Assembly: GCF_002776525.5 (NCBI RefSeq)
Contig: NC_045452.1
Span: 25,485,189-25,549,188 of the forward strand
Length of the DNA: 64,000 nucleotides
DNA from: Piliocolobus tephrosceles
Taxonomy: Eukaryota; Chordata; Mammalia; Primates; Cercopithecidae
Direction: 5' to 3'
Positions within the stretch are counted from its first letter, which is position 1, and every line of letters begins with the position of its first letter. Made by a program: the position numbers and the translations under genes. The notes under the pieces were generated by a model. The model was not told where the DNA came from. It did not search any database and saw nothing but the letters and a program-made list of their open reading frames with translations. This document shows, in pieces, positions 46,191-58,230 of the stretch.

Positions 46191-47185
46191 AGCACACGCC
46201 ATAAATGATGGGGAATAGGGAGGGAGGGGGTAACAGTGGTAAGATGAGCTCTCTGGCCCTTTCCAGCTCTGATCTATGGGATTCTGTTTACTTTGGTAAA
46301 ATGCTATGACCGTTAGAAACATGCCATGATCACAATTTAAATCACTCCCATAAATCCAGACATTTCTAGTCCCTAGACTAAATCTTCTATCTGGTCCCCA
46401 CATTAATTCTATTTGATCCATAGTGGATGGGACTGCACCACACTTCCAAAAACAATCCTTCCTCCAACCTTAGTGCCTGACTCTAGGCCTTCAGCACAGA
46501 CTGATGGTTTGCTAATGACAATCACAAAGTCGAAAAATGTTCATGTTTTCTTTTCTTCTTTGCTGCTGGCATGATCATGACAATGAAAATGATGACGATG
46601 ATAAATTGGTTTGGTTTGTTTTTGTTTTTTAAATATATTATCCCCATAAAAACTACAAGACTAGAATTGTGTTTAGATGGCACAGAATGACATAATGCTG
46701 AACCTAAGTGCAAGCTTCAAAAACTGTGACTGAAAGATGAGGCGACATGACCGCCTTTCAATGTCAAGGGGAATTCCAGGCATAACTAATGCATTGACCA
46801 GACATGTCCATTTTAGAAGCAAAGATCCAGAACCCAGCTCGGGTCTACATACACACGTAAAATCTCAGCATGTTCTGCGGGCAGAACTTCACTGACAGAT
46901 TTTGAACATGGCAGTTCAGTACTTCACTGACAGATTTTGAACATGGCAGATAAAAGCAGACAAGTCATTCCTACTTCAACTTCAGAGGAGGCTGTTCTCA
47001 GGTCCTGGAGATCAGATCTGTCATTCAAAGGGCAAGTGGGAAGAAGCTCAAAGCTCAGGACAAACGGGCACAACAGGAAAAGCTGATGCTTAGCAGCCAC
47101 CTCCCCTGCGGAATCCCAGGGCTCTCTGTCACTCAGCCTCTGCACGCCTTTATGTTCTCTCTTGCTGATTTCAAGAGCAGATACA
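46190..47185. other. intronic sequence with a 35-bp tandem duplication
   Basis: No repeat family assigned. At 46881-46950 the 29 bases beginning 'acttcactgacagattttga' occur twice with a 35-base period. Confidence 0.5.
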
Positions 47186-47189
47186 TTTC

Positions 47190-48060
47190 TAACATATAAA
47201 TGAAAATTTTCAGATGTAGACCCTAGTATAATGAGAATGTCATAAATGACAAACGTAATAGTCTAATTCAGTAAGAAAATATAGAAGAGCCTCATCTTAC
47301 GTCATACATAAAAATTAATTCCACATGGATTAAGCATCTACATTTAAAAATAAAAATAAATTATCACGATAAAACAATGGGAAAGAGGAGCTCAGGCTAA
47401 CTAAAATCAAAGACATGCAAATTAAAATAATGACTATAATTCTGACTGGTATGTTAGCATATATTAAACATTTTTATTATACCCAAAGTTGGCAAACATT
47501 TGGAAATTAGTAACTACCAAACGCTTGTGTTAGGAATGAATTTGATAGAATCATTGGAAATGTAATATGGCAATATGCATTAAACATTTAACTGTGCATA
47601 TTCTTTTGACCTAGAAATTTCACTTATTCTATAAGCAAGAAATTGTAATAATTTCAATACATGTTCATCAATTGTAACAAATGTACCACTCTGGTGAGAG
47701 GTGTTGTTAGTGGGGGAGGCTGTGCACGTGGGGACAAGGGTATATGGGAACTTTGTAGTTTCCACTAAATCTCGCTATAAACCTAAAACTGCTCTAAAAA
47801 CATTCTATAAAAAACCAAACAAAATTCTTGTAAGAAAGTCTAGGAGACTGAGGTGGGGGTGGGGGTGGGGGATGAAGGAATAACACCTTATTAACCATGG
47901 CTACAAACCTAGAATTTATTTAGGAAAAAAAAGACAATAGATATATTTGGTTGTATAAAAACTTAAAACATTTTAATGGCAAAATATGGAACTACAACAA
48001 AACAAAAAGACAAATGATATATTTGGAAAATATGTTTGTATTGCAGAAAACAAAGAGCTG
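47190..48060 (+). mobile_element. L1M ORF2 3' part and 3' UTR
   Basis: 'tgcatattcttttgacctag', 'aatgtaccactctggtgaga', 'aacctaaaactgctctaaaa' mark an old L1 3' end. A further L1-like piece follows to 48060. Confidence 0.75.
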
Positions 48061-48064
48061 ATAA

Positions 48065-48180
48065 ATTATTAATTAATTCTACAGATGTTTTGAGCATCTC
48101 TATGACAGGTACTGTCCAGGAACTAGGAATACAACAGTGAACAAAACAGCCAAGTCCTAGCCCTCAGGTGCCAGGCCCCA
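48065..48180 (-). mobile_element. L2 3'-end relic, antisense
   Basis: 'gttttgagcatctctatgac', 'caacagtgaacaaaacagcc'. Confidence 0.7.
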
Positions 48181-48194
48181 TTTTAAGGGTTATA

Positions 48195-48695
48195 CATTGT
48201 CAGTTGAACTGTATACCCCAAAAGATAAAATAAGGTCTCAATCCTGGTTCCAGTGAATGTAACCTTTAATGGAGCTGGGGTCTTTTCAGATGGAATCAAG
48301 TTAAGATGAAATTGTGCTGGATGAGAACAGTTCCTCACCCAATGACTGGTGTCCTTAGAACAAGAGGGAAATTTGGACAGAGGCAAACAGAGAGAACATG
48401 TTGTGAAGACATGCAGACAAAGAAGAAAGAGATCAAAGAGGCCATGTGGAGCCAGAGGCAGAGGCTGGAGTAACGCAGCTACAAGCCGAGGGATGCCGGA
48501 TGGTGGGCAGCCACTGGGAGCTGGGAGAAACAATGAAGGATGCTCCCCAGAGCCAGTGGATGAGAGCATGGCTCTGCTGACACCTTGATTCCAAACTTCT
48601 GGCTTTGAGAACTGTGAAAGAGTTCATTTTTACTATTTTAAGCTACCTAGTGTATGGTAATTTGTTATAACTGCCCTAGGAAACTATTAGTTTCC
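48195..48695 (+). mobile_element. MaLR (MLT1-like) LTR relic
   Basis: 'gttgaactgtataccccaaa', 'aatgactggtgtccttagaa', 'tgctgacaccttgattccaa', 'gccctaggaaactattag'. This order is that of a full-length old MaLR-type LTR. Its 3' end carries the telomeric insertion. Family name tentative. Confidence 0.65.
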
Positions 48696-48736
48696 CTAAC
48701 CGTAACCCTAACCCTATTAGGAAACTATTAGCTTCC
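48677..48736. repeat. short interstitial telomeric repeat with 19-bp flanking duplication
   Basis: The 22 bases at 48696-48717 read ctaaccgtaaccctaaccct plus 'at', about 3.7 CCCTAA units with one mismatch. They lie between two copies of taggaaactattag(t/c)ttcc, at 48677-48695 and 48718-48736, identical at 18 of 19 positions. Confidence 0.9.
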
Positions 48737-48761
48737 TAAGGCTGTCGTAACAAATATATGC

Positions 48762-48872
48762 TGTAATAAATAAATAAATATATATATAAACAAATACATA
48801 ATACATCATATGTGTGTATATATATCCATATATATATATATATACACACACATATATATATATATATATGTA
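48762..48872. repeat. (AAAT)n / (TA)n / (CA)n microsatellite
   Basis: 'taaataaataaata' followed by TA and CA runs to 48872. Confidence 0.95.
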
Positions 48873-49550
48873 TCTCCTCATTTAATCCTTCTAACAATCC
48901 AATGATATAGCTACTACTATTATTTCCATTTTAGGAATAAGGAAGCTGAGGCTGAGGGGTGTGCCCACAGGCACACAGTTATTAAGAAGCAGAGCTGAGC
49001 TATTCACAATAGCAAAGGTGTGGAATCAACCTAGATGCCCATCAATGGTGGACTGGATTAAGAAAATGTGGTACATACACATCGTGGAATACTACACAGC
49101 CATAAAAAAGAATGAAATCATGTCCTTTGCACAACATGAATGCAGCTGGCCATTATCCTAAGAGAACTGATACAGGAACAGAAAACCAAATACTGTATGT
49201 TCTCACTCATAAGTGGGAGCTAAGTATTGAGTACACAGACATAATGATGGGAATAGCAGATAATGCGGACTACTAAAGTGGGGAGGGAGAAAGTGGGGTG
49301 TGGGCAGAAAAACCACCTGCTGGGTACTATGCTCACTACTTGGCTGGTGGGATTATTCATGCCCCAAACTTCAGCATTCTGAAAAATACCCACGTAACAA
49401 ACCAGCACATATACTCCTTGAATCTAAATTTAAATGTTGAAAGTATTGTAAATAATAATAATAAGGAAGAAGAATCAGAGCTGAGATTTGAACCCTGGCA
49501 GCTTGGCTCCAGAGTCAACATTTTTAGCCATAATGTGATACTTTATCAAA
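48873..49550 (+). mobile_element. MIR interrupted by L1
   Basis: 'ctcatttaatccttctaaca' and 'ggaataaggaagctgaggct' to 'agcagagctgag'. After the L1 it resumes 'agctgagatttgaaccctgg', 'cttggctccagagtcaac'. Confidence 0.9.
48999..49468 (+). mobile_element. 5'-truncated primate L1 in MIR
   Basis: ORF2 C-terminal text ('ctattcacaatagcaaaggt') to a 3' UTR and (AAT)n-like tail. The flanking duplication agaagcagagctgag / agaatcagagctgag (one mismatch) comes from the MIR. About 470 bases remain. Confidence 0.93.
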
Positions 49551-49555
49551 TAGAT

Positions 49556-49690
49556 TCATGCATTTGAAAAATACTTGTTGAGCACTTATGATGTGCTAGG
49601 CACTGATTTAGATGCTAGAGATAGGGCAGAGGATGAGAAAGACAAAGCTCCCCATCCCCGCCAAGCTTACACGTTAGTGAGGAGTGACTT
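49556..49690 (-). mobile_element. L2 3'-end relic, antisense
   Basis: 'tgagcacttatgatgtgcta', 'ggcactgatttagatgctag'. Confidence 0.7.
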
Positions 49691-49919
49691 GTGACTACAG
49701 GGGAAAGAACGTCCTCAGGACAGAACCAGGCTTGAGTTGGTGCCAATGAGCCAATGCCCAGAGAAGAGTTTTGGGAGCTGGGAGAACAGAAGTCGGGGTC
49801 AGATTAAGAGGGATACAGAGCCCCAGGGGGAAAAAAAAGTCCCCAGGCTGAGAACCCAGAAGGTGAGGGAGGAAGTGGGAGTCCTGGGATTCTTGTGAGA
49901 GCATAGATAAATAATGATA

Positions 49920-50410
49920 TCCATCAAAAACAAATAGCTTTTATAAGTTGACAAGAGGGCAAAGGATGTAAATAGACAACTCAAAGAAGAACAAATCACA
50001 GTGGCAAATAATAATAATAAATTCGCTAGTCAGGAAAACAAATGCAAATTAAAGTTTAAATGAGTTACCATTTTAAAACCATCGGACCAGCAAAAATTTA
50101 AAAAGCTATAATGCCTATTGCTTATAAAGGTCCAGAGAAAAAGATACTGTCATACACAGCCACTAGAAATGTGAAACGTTACAGGGTTTTTACAAAAACA
50201 AATAGAAAGCATGTTAAAAAATGTTTAAAAAAATCTTAAACCAAGATTTTTTTGGTCCTACTCTTGGCATCCATTCCATACAAATAAAAGCATCAGTATG
50301 TAAGGACACATAAAGAAAGATTGTTTAAAGAGGAAAAAATATTAAAAATAAAAGAAATGAATGCCCATCAAAAAAAGAATGGCTAATGTTCTCCTTGTTG
50401 GAATATCTTG
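49920..50410 (+). mobile_element. L1M fragment
   Basis: 'gtaaatagacaactcaaaga', 'aacaaatgcaaattaaagtt', 'gaaatgaatgcccatcaaaa'. Old L1 ORF2 3' region. Confidence 0.65.
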
Positions 50411-50916
50411 CAGATTCATGCTTCCACTAAGAACAAATGAAAAAGATGTAAAAAAAAAAAAAATTCATCAAAACATCTGTTTGAAGCATAAGAGAGCTGC
50501 TGAGGCAACCAGGACCCAAAGGAACAAAAATCTGAGAGAAGGAGGAAGCTGGAGGAGAGTGAGCCATTTGCTCATTCTGGGAGCCGGGCAAGGAGCTCAG
50601 GACTGGGGCAGATGGCCCAGGCAGACAGAGAAACAAGTAAGGTATATGAGGAGCTCATGAAACTGCAGAGAACAAAATGAGAGACCCAAATGACTGGATT
50701 CCTAGCAAGAACTAAAAAGAAGAAACATGCCCAATAGTCTACCCCTTTTCCTCTCAAAGTATTTGCTGAGTTCTTAAGCTGTGTTGGGCAGAAGACTAAG
50801 AAGGCAGGAAGCCTCTGAGAAGCAAAAGGGATTTTTTGGTCACCTTGTGGTCCTAAGGAAACAAGGACTGGAGTTCAGGACCTCCTAGAGGGGAAGGGGC
50901 AGGGCTCAGAGAATAA
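50411..50916. other. intronic sequence, no gene seen
   Basis: Purine-rich, no named repeat and no gene. Confidence 0.4.
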
Positions 50917-50921
50917 CCCAG

Positions 50922-51280
50922 TGACATGGTTTGGCTGTGTCCCCACCCAAATCTCATCTTGAATTCCCATGTGTTTTGGGAGGCACCTGATGGGAGGTAA
51001 TTAAATCACGGGGGCAAGTCTTTCCCGTGCTGTTCTCATGATAGTGAATAGGTCTCAAGAGAGCTGATGGTTTTAAAAAGAGGCATTCCCCTGCACAAGC
51101 TCTCTCATTTTTTGCTTGCCGCCATCCATGTAAGATGTGACTTGCTCCTCCTTGCCTTTCGCCATGATTGTGTGGCTTTACTAGCCACGTGTAACTATAA
51201 GTTCAGTTAAACTACTTTGTTTTGTAAATTGCTCAGTCTTGGGTATGTTTTTATCAGCAGCATGAAAACGGACTAATAAA
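50922..51280 (+). repeat. 5' LTR of MST-type MaLR
   Basis: 359 bases, 'tgacatggtttggctgtgtc' to 'ggactaataaa'. The final CA is mutated to AA. Confidence 0.93.
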
Positions 51281-52852
51281 GTAAAATTGGTACCAGTAGA
51301 GTGAGGCATGGCTGAAAAGATACCTGAAAATGTGTAAGTAACTTTGGAACTGGGTAACAGGCAGAGGTTGAAACAGTTTGGAGGGCTCAGAAAAAGACAG
51401 AAAAACGTAGGAAAATTTAGAAATTCCTATGTAGGAAAATTTGGAAATTCCTAGAGACTTGTTGAATGGCTTTGACAAAAATGCTAATAGTGATATGAAA
51501 AATAAGGTCCGGGTTGGGGTGGTCTCAGATGGAGATGAGAAACTTGTTGGGAACTGGAGCAAGGGTGACTCTTGTTGCATTTTAGCAAAAAAACTGGTGG
51601 CATTTTGCCTCTGCCCTCGAGATTTGTGGAAGTTTGAACTTGAGAGTGATGATGTAGGGTATCTGTCAGAAGAAATTTCTATGCAGCAAAGCATTCAAGA
51701 GGTGACTTGGGTGCTGTTAAAATAATTCAGTTTCATAAGGGAAGCAGAGCATAAAATTTCAGAAAATTTGCAGCCTGACATGTGATAGAAAGGAAAATCC
51801 CATTTTCTGAGCAGAAGTTCAAGCCAGCGGCAGAAATTTGCAGAAGTAACAAGGAGGTGAATATTAATACCCAAGACGATGGGGAAAATATACAGGGCAT
51901 ATCAGAGGTCTTCACAGCAGTCCCTCCCATCACAGGCCTGGAGGTCTAGGAGGAAAAAGTGGTTTCATGGGCTGGGCCCAGGGTCCCTGTGCTGTGTGCA
52001 GCCTAGGGACTTGGTGCCCTGCATCCCAGCAGTTCTAGTCATGACTGAAAGGGGCCAATTTCGAGCTTGGGCCGTAGCTTGAGAGGGTCAAAGCCTCAAG
52101 TCTTGGCAGTTTCCACATGGTGTTGAGTGCACAGAAGAATTGAGGTTTGGGAACCTCTGCCTAGATTTCAGAAGATCTATGGAAACACCTGGATGTCTAG
52201 GCAGAAGTTTGCTGCAAGAGTGGGGCTCTCATGGAGAACCTCTGCTCTGCCCCCACACAGAGTCCCTACTGGGGCACTGCCTAGCGGAGCTGTGAGAAGA
52301 GGGCCACAGTCCTCTAGACCCCAGAATCGTAGATCCACTGAAAGCTTGCACCATGCTCCTGGAAAAGCTGCAGACACTCAATGTCAGCCCATGAAAGCAG
52401 CCTGGAGGGAGGCTGTATCCTGCAAAGCCACAGGGGCAGAGCTGCCCAAGACCATGGGAACTCACCTCTTCCATGGGAACTCACACATCAGTGTGACCTG
52501 GATGTGAGACATGGAGTCAAAGGAGATCATTTTGGAGCTTTAAGATTTGACTGCCCCACTGGATTTCAGACTTGCATGGGGCCTATAGCCCATTTGTTTT
52601 GGCCAATTTCTCCCATTTTGAATGGCTGTGTTTATCCAATGCCTGTACCCCATTGTATCTAGGAAGTAACTAACTTGCTTTTGATTTTACAGGCTCATAG
52701 GTAGAAGGGACTTGCCTTGTCTTGGATGAGACTTTGGACTATGGACTTCTGAGTTAATGCTGAAATGAGTTAAGGCTTTGGGGGATTGTTGGGAAGGCAT
52801 GATTGGTTTGGAAATGTGAGGACATGAGATTTGGAAGGGGCCAGAGGCAGAA

Positions 52853-53218
52853 TGATATGGTTTGGCTGTGTCCCCACCCAAATCTCATCTTGAATTCCCA
52901 TGTGTTTTGGGAGGGACCCAATGTGTTTTGGGAGGTAATTGAATCACGGGTGCAAGTCTTTCCTGTGCTGTTCTCTTGACAGTGAATAAGTCACATGAGA
53001 TCTGATAGTTTTAAAAGGAGGCATTCTCCTGCACAAGCTCTCTCATTTTTTGCCTGCCACCATCCACGTAAGATGTGACTTGTTCCTCCTTGCCTTCTGC
53101 CATGATTGTGAGGCTTCCCCAGCCATGTGAAACTGTAAGTCCAATTAAGCCTCTTTCTTTTGTAAATTGTTCAGTCTCAGGTATGTCTTCATCAGAAACG
53201 TGAAAACGGACTAATACA
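52853..53218 (+). repeat. 3' LTR of MST-type MaLR
   Basis: 366 bases, 'tgatatggtttggctgtgtc' to 'ggactaataca'. It carries a short extra repeat of 'atgtgttttgggagg' near 52900-52937 that the 5' LTR lacks. Confidence 0.94.
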
Positions 53219-53429
53219 CCCAGGCTCTGAGTTAGAACTTTTGAAGTTTTATGCCCTAGGAGCAGGAGTAGTTAAAAAACAAATGCTAACAGCCTTGCCA
53301 AAATTCAATCCAGCCTCAAATCCACCAGTCCCTTACTGGACAAAGGTTATCAGTCCCCACTCTATCTGCCTAGCAAAGCAGAGGGTGACCTATTATCCAG
53401 AGCCTCTTAATTTTCTTAATAAATATCTG

Positions 53430-55870
53430 ATATTCAATTAAAAATCTACCTGGCATTCCAAGAGACAGAACCATATGACCCAATATCCAGAAAGAAAAAA
53501 ACAGACAATAGAAACAGATCTACAGGTGATCCAGATATTGGAAATACTAGAAAAAAAGGTTATGACTATGTTTTAGAGAATACAGGAGTATATTGAGACA
53601 AAAAAGAAAAAACACAGATATGAAATATGTTAAAAATAACTTAATGAATATCCATCCCACCACTGAAAAATATAATACTAAAATTGAGAACTCTATGAGT
53701 ACAATTAACCACAGATTGAAAAATGCAGAACATGGGATTAACAAACTGGAAGGCAGATCAATGGGAAATACTGGGACTAACGCACTGAAAGAAAAAGGAT
53801 GGAAACTACACAAAAGAGTGAGAGAGGCATGTGGGATCCTGGAAGGGTCTGACATAAACGACTGGACTCCAGGGAGGGAGGAGAGAATGGGCATAAGCAA
53901 CAGGAGAGGAGGCAATGGCTGAGAATGTTTCACAACTGATAAAACACATTAACCTACAGATACAAGAAGAACCGCAAACTCCAGCAGGATTCACACAAAG
54001 AAAGCTGCAATGAGGCCGGGCGCGGTGGCTCAAGCCTGTAATCCCAGCACTTTGGGAGGCCGAGACGGGAGGATCACGAGGTCAGGAGATCGAGACCATC
54101 CTGGCTAACACGGTGAAACCCCCTCTCTACTAAAAAATACAAAAAACTAGCCAGGCGAGGTGGCGGGCGCCTGTAGTCCCAGCTACACGGGAGGCTGAGA
54201 CAGTAGAATGGTGGGAACCCGGGAGGCAGAGCTTGCAGTGAGCTGAGATTGCGCCACTGCACTCCAGGCTGGGTGACAGAGCGAGACTCCGTCTCAGAAA
54301 AAAAAAAAAAGAAAGAAAGAAAGCTGCACTGAGACTCATCCTAATACAACTGCTGAAATCCAAAGACACAGGAAAATCTTAAGAGCTGCTAGAGAAAAAA
54401 AAAGACACATTATACCTAATAAGATATATGGTTGATTTATCAACAAAACTGATAGAAGACAGAAACCTTGGAATGGTATCTTTAAAGTGACAGAAGAAAA
54501 TGATTGCCAATCTAGAATGTTTTTCCCAGTTAAAATACTTTTTAAAATAAGGGTGGACTTTTGCTTTCAGCTCTGACATGTAAACAGCTTGGAAGTCATC
54601 ACTCCCATCCTTACAACAAGAAAAAAGACAAACTTCACATTAATGACATTTCATAGAACCATCAGAGAAACATAAAATCTGAAGAGAGAAATGAAGACAG
54701 AGAATCACAGCCATGATCAGCTTACCTGGAGCAGAAGCCACTGAGACCAGAAACTGGTAGGGATACCTAAGTGGTAATTTTGACAAATTGCTGGAGGCTG
54801 AGTGTGGGGTCGCTTGAGAGGGGGAGATTTCTAGCAGCCTTGTTTTTGGAGAAGGGAGCAAGGGGAGGGCACACTTTCATGAACTTTCATGCCAGGAGTC
54901 TCACCAGGTTCTCGAGGCAAATGTCCCCAAAAAATCCCCTTGTGTTTCAAACTCAGGCAAATTAAAGCCAAAATATGTAGAAGTAAGTAGAAATACAGAA
55001 ATAACAAAGATAAGAGTAAAAATCAGTGAAGTAAAATATAGGCAAACGATGGAGGAAATCAAGGACACCACAGCTTGTTTTAGAAAAACATCAATCAAAG
55101 TAATAAAACTCTAGCTAGACAAGTCAAGAAACAAAGAGAAAATATTTTTAAATTACCAATCAGAAGCGGGAAAGGGAAAAATCATTAAGGATCTTAAAGG
55201 ATAATGAGGCATGAGTCCATACTGATATGAACAAATGGTTGAATAAGTTAGTAAGTGGAAGAAAAGAGACAAACCTCCCCTGCAAAAGATTCCAAATAAC
55301 ACCTGTTGTTGTGGCTTGAAAGAGCTGGATCATCGTAACTCCCCACTCCTTCCCTGAGGGCTGTGCATCATGGGTTTCTTCCAAAGAAGAAAGTCTTTCC
55401 AATATGGAAGAGAGAGGGGAGAAAAGGAGTAACTTGACGGTGGTGAAACCTCTGCCAGGTGACACAACTCAGCCAGTGACAGGGTCAGCGCCAACAGTGA
55501 TGAGTCGTATTAATAGCAGGAGCCCTTGACAAGATGTGATGAGAAGGGCACCCCGCCTCTGTGGTCTTCCTTCCAAAAACACATTACCCAGTCTAATCAT
55601 GAGAAAAATATCACACAAATCCCAACTGAGGGATGCTCTACAAAATATCTGACCAGTAATCCTCAAAACTGTCGAGGCCATCAAAAACAAGGCAAGTCTA
55701 GGAAACTCTCACAGCCAAGGGGAGCCTCAGGAGACGTGAAGACTCAATAGAATGTGATGCCTTAGATACGATCCTGGACAGGAAAAGGACATGAGGGGAA
55801 GAGGTAAGGAAATGTGAAGAAACCAGGGACACTTGGAGAGTTAGTTGCCAGTACATTTGCATTAAAAGTA
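53430..55870 (+). mobile_element. L1M mosaic (ORF1 region, 5'-type text, 3' UTR)
   Basis: ORF1-like text at 53430-54560 interrupted by a young Alu, 5'-region text at 54560-54900, and an old L1 3' UTR ('gggatgctctacaaaatatc', 'catcaaaaacaaggcaagtc', 'gatcctggacaggaaaagga'). The order suggests at least two old L1 pieces. Confidence 0.65.
54014..54315 (+). mobile_element. young AluY of Old World monkey type (AluYRa-like)
   Basis: 'ggccgggcgcggtggctcaa', 'aactagccaggcgaggtggc', 'gagcttgcagtgagctgaga'. An 18-base duplication aaagaaagctgca(a/c)tgag flanks it. Few CpG losses, so it is among the youngest insertions here. Confidence 0.95.
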
Positions 55871-56032
55871 CAAAAGGGAGGTCTTTAGGCAGAATTTAAA
55901 AGTGAGTCCAGGTGCAAACACAAACTATGAGATGGAAAGAAGAGCAGCAAGAGTAAATATATAGATTCATCTGACAAATTATTTACCATATGAAATAATA
56001 ATAATGCCTCATGGGATGTAAAGTACATATAA

Positions 56033-56340
56033 GGCCAGGTGTGGTGGCTCATGCCTGTAATCTCAGCACTTCGGGAGGCTGAGCCAGGCGGATCGCCTGA
56101 GATCAGGAGTTCGAGATCAGCCTGGCCAACACAGTGAAGCTCTACTAAAAATACAAAAATACAAAAAATTAGCCAGGCGTGGTGGTGGGCACCTGGAATC
56201 CCAGTTACTCGGGAGGCTGAGGCAGGAGAATCGCTTGAACCTGGGAGGCAGAGGTTGTAGTGAGCTGAGATCGCACCGCTGCACTCCATCCTGGGCAACA
56301 GAGCAAGACTCTGTCTCAAAAGTAAATAAATAAATAAAAT
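56033..56340 (+). mobile_element. AluS
   Basis: Two arms, 'ggccaggtgtggtggctcat' to an (AAAT)n tail. Confidence 0.93.
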
Positions 56341-57150
56341 ACATGTAAAATTAAAATGCAAAACAACTATCACACACAAGACAAGAGGGGCTAAAGGGAG
56401 TATTTTAAAAATCTAGCATTGTTAGGGAAGTGGCGAACAAGGATTTATATTTGACGACAGTAACACAGGCTGCATGTCACAGTCTCTCATGCAGCTTCTG
56501 TGAGACTAATATAAGAATGAAACAACTCATAAGCTAATAGAGAGGAAAATGAAATAACGCAACAGAGTGAGACACTGTGTCAAAAAAAAAAAAATAGTTG
56601 GATAATCCTAAAAGAAGGCAACAAAGGACAGAAAAAGAAACATGAGACAGCCAGGTCAAATAGAAAACATCTTAAAACATTACAATGATAGATAGAAAGC
56701 CAACTATATAGATAATTACATACGTGTAGAATGGACTGAATACTTCAAGTGGAAGACTCAGACTGTCACACTGTATTTTTTTTCATTGGCTATGTGCTGC
56801 CCACAAGAGACTTATTCTCAATAAGTAACCAGATAGTTTCAAAGCAAAAGGATAGAAAAGGATATGCCATGTGAACACTCCCTGAAAGAAAGCCAAAGTG
56901 ACTACATTATTACCAGATGGCATAGGCCTGAAGGTAAATGGCATAACGATAAAGGAAACAATTCATGGGAAGTTTTAGCAATTCTAAATTTATTTGTACC
57001 CAGAAATTAGCTTCTAAGTGAGTAATTCAACAGTCAACAGAATGAAGAAATCAATAAAAGATCTCACTAGACAAACCTACAATCAGATGGGAGACCTCAA
57101 CACACTTCACTCATTAGTTAATAGAGTGAGCCCACAAAAACGTGGTAAGG

Positions 57151-57452
57151 GGCTGGGTGCGGTGGTGCACTCCTATAATCCCAGCACTTTGGGAGGCCGA
57201 GGCGGGTGGATCACCTGAGGTCAGGAGTTTGATACCAGCCTGACCAACATGGTGAAACCCCGTCTCTACAAAAACACAAAATTAGCTGCGCTTGGTGGCG
57301 CATGCCTGTAATCCCAGCTACTCGGAGGCTGAGGCAGGAGAATTACTTGAACCCAGGAGGCGGAAGTTTGTAGTGAGCCGAGATTGCGGCCATTGCACTC
57401 CAGCCTGGGCAACAAGAGCAAAACTCCGTCTGAAAAAAAAAAAGAAAAGAAA
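57151..57452 (+). mobile_element. AluS in L1M
   Basis: Two arms, 'ggctgggtgcggtggtgcac' to 'ccgtctgaaaaaaaaaaag'. Confidence 0.93.
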
Positions 57453-57529
57453 ATTTTTTAAAAATATGGTAATGATATAGAACTTCTGAAGAACACAATT
57501 AATAAAATGAAACCAATTGACATACTATT

Positions 57530-57858
57530 ATGGACCACATAACGACATTTTGGTCAGCAGTGGACCATATACTACAGTGATGCCATAAGATGATATCATA
57601 TTTGTTCTGTACCTTTTCTATGTTTAGATACACAAATCCTTATTGTATTACAATGGCCTACACTGTGCAGTACAATACCATGCTGTACAGATATGTAGCC
57701 TGAGAGCAATAGGTTATACCATACAGCTTAGGTGTGTAGGAGGTTATACCACCTAGGTTTGTTGTAACTACACTCTAGGATATCTGCACAACAACCAAAT
57801 CACCTAACAGTGTGTTTCTCAGAATGTATCCCTGTCATTAAGCTGCATATGATTGAAT
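57530..57858. mobile_element. non-autonomous DNA transposon (MER2/Tigger-like)
   Basis: Terminal text 'ccacataacgacattttggt' and 'gtcattaagctgcatatgat' form imperfect inverted ends. The middle ('ttctatgtttagatacacaa', 'catgctgtacagatatgtag') matches a widespread primate DNA transposon. I am unsure of the exact family. Confidence 0.7.
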
Positions 57859-57934
57859 GTAGGAAACTGAGCCTCCAGTGGCAGAGAACATACATTCTTT
57901 TCCAATGTTTATGAAACATTTCTCAAAATTGATG

Positions 57935-58230
57935 ACTAGGCGCGGTGGCTCACACCTGTAATCCTGGCACTTCGGGAGGAGGAGGCAGGTGGATCTCTTG
58001 AGCCCAGGAGTTCAAGACCAGCCTGGGCAACATGGGGAAACCCTGTTTCTACAAAAAAACACAAAAATGAGCCAGGTGTGGTGGTATGCACCTGCAGTCT
58101 CAGCTACTCAGGCAGCTGAGGTGGGAGGATCGCTTGAGCCCCAGAGGTAGAGGCTGTAGTGACTTGTGATGGCACCGCTGCACTCCAGTCTGGACGACAC
58201 AGAGAGAGACCCTGTCCTCCCATCCCCCAA
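57935..58230 (+). mobile_element. AluJ in L1M
   Basis: Old-type Alu, 'gcctgggcaacatggggaaa', tail degraded to 'cccatcccccaaaa'. Confidence 0.9.

Larger units (their letters stand above)
50922..53218 (+). mobile_element. complete MaLR provirus (MST-type) with two LTRs
   Basis: 5' LTR 50922-51280, internal region 51281-52852, 3' LTR 52853-53218. The 5-base target duplication cccag is at 50917-50921 and 53219-53223. The left LTR begins TG and the right LTR ends CA. The internal region has no pol and only a short gag-like open stretch (51441-51725). Such elements are non-autonomous and this one is inactive. Confidence 0.95.

Noticed and set aside
51441..51725. 95-codon ORF as a possible host gene
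   Set aside because: It lies inside the internal region of the MaLR provirus and is a gag-like relic of that element.
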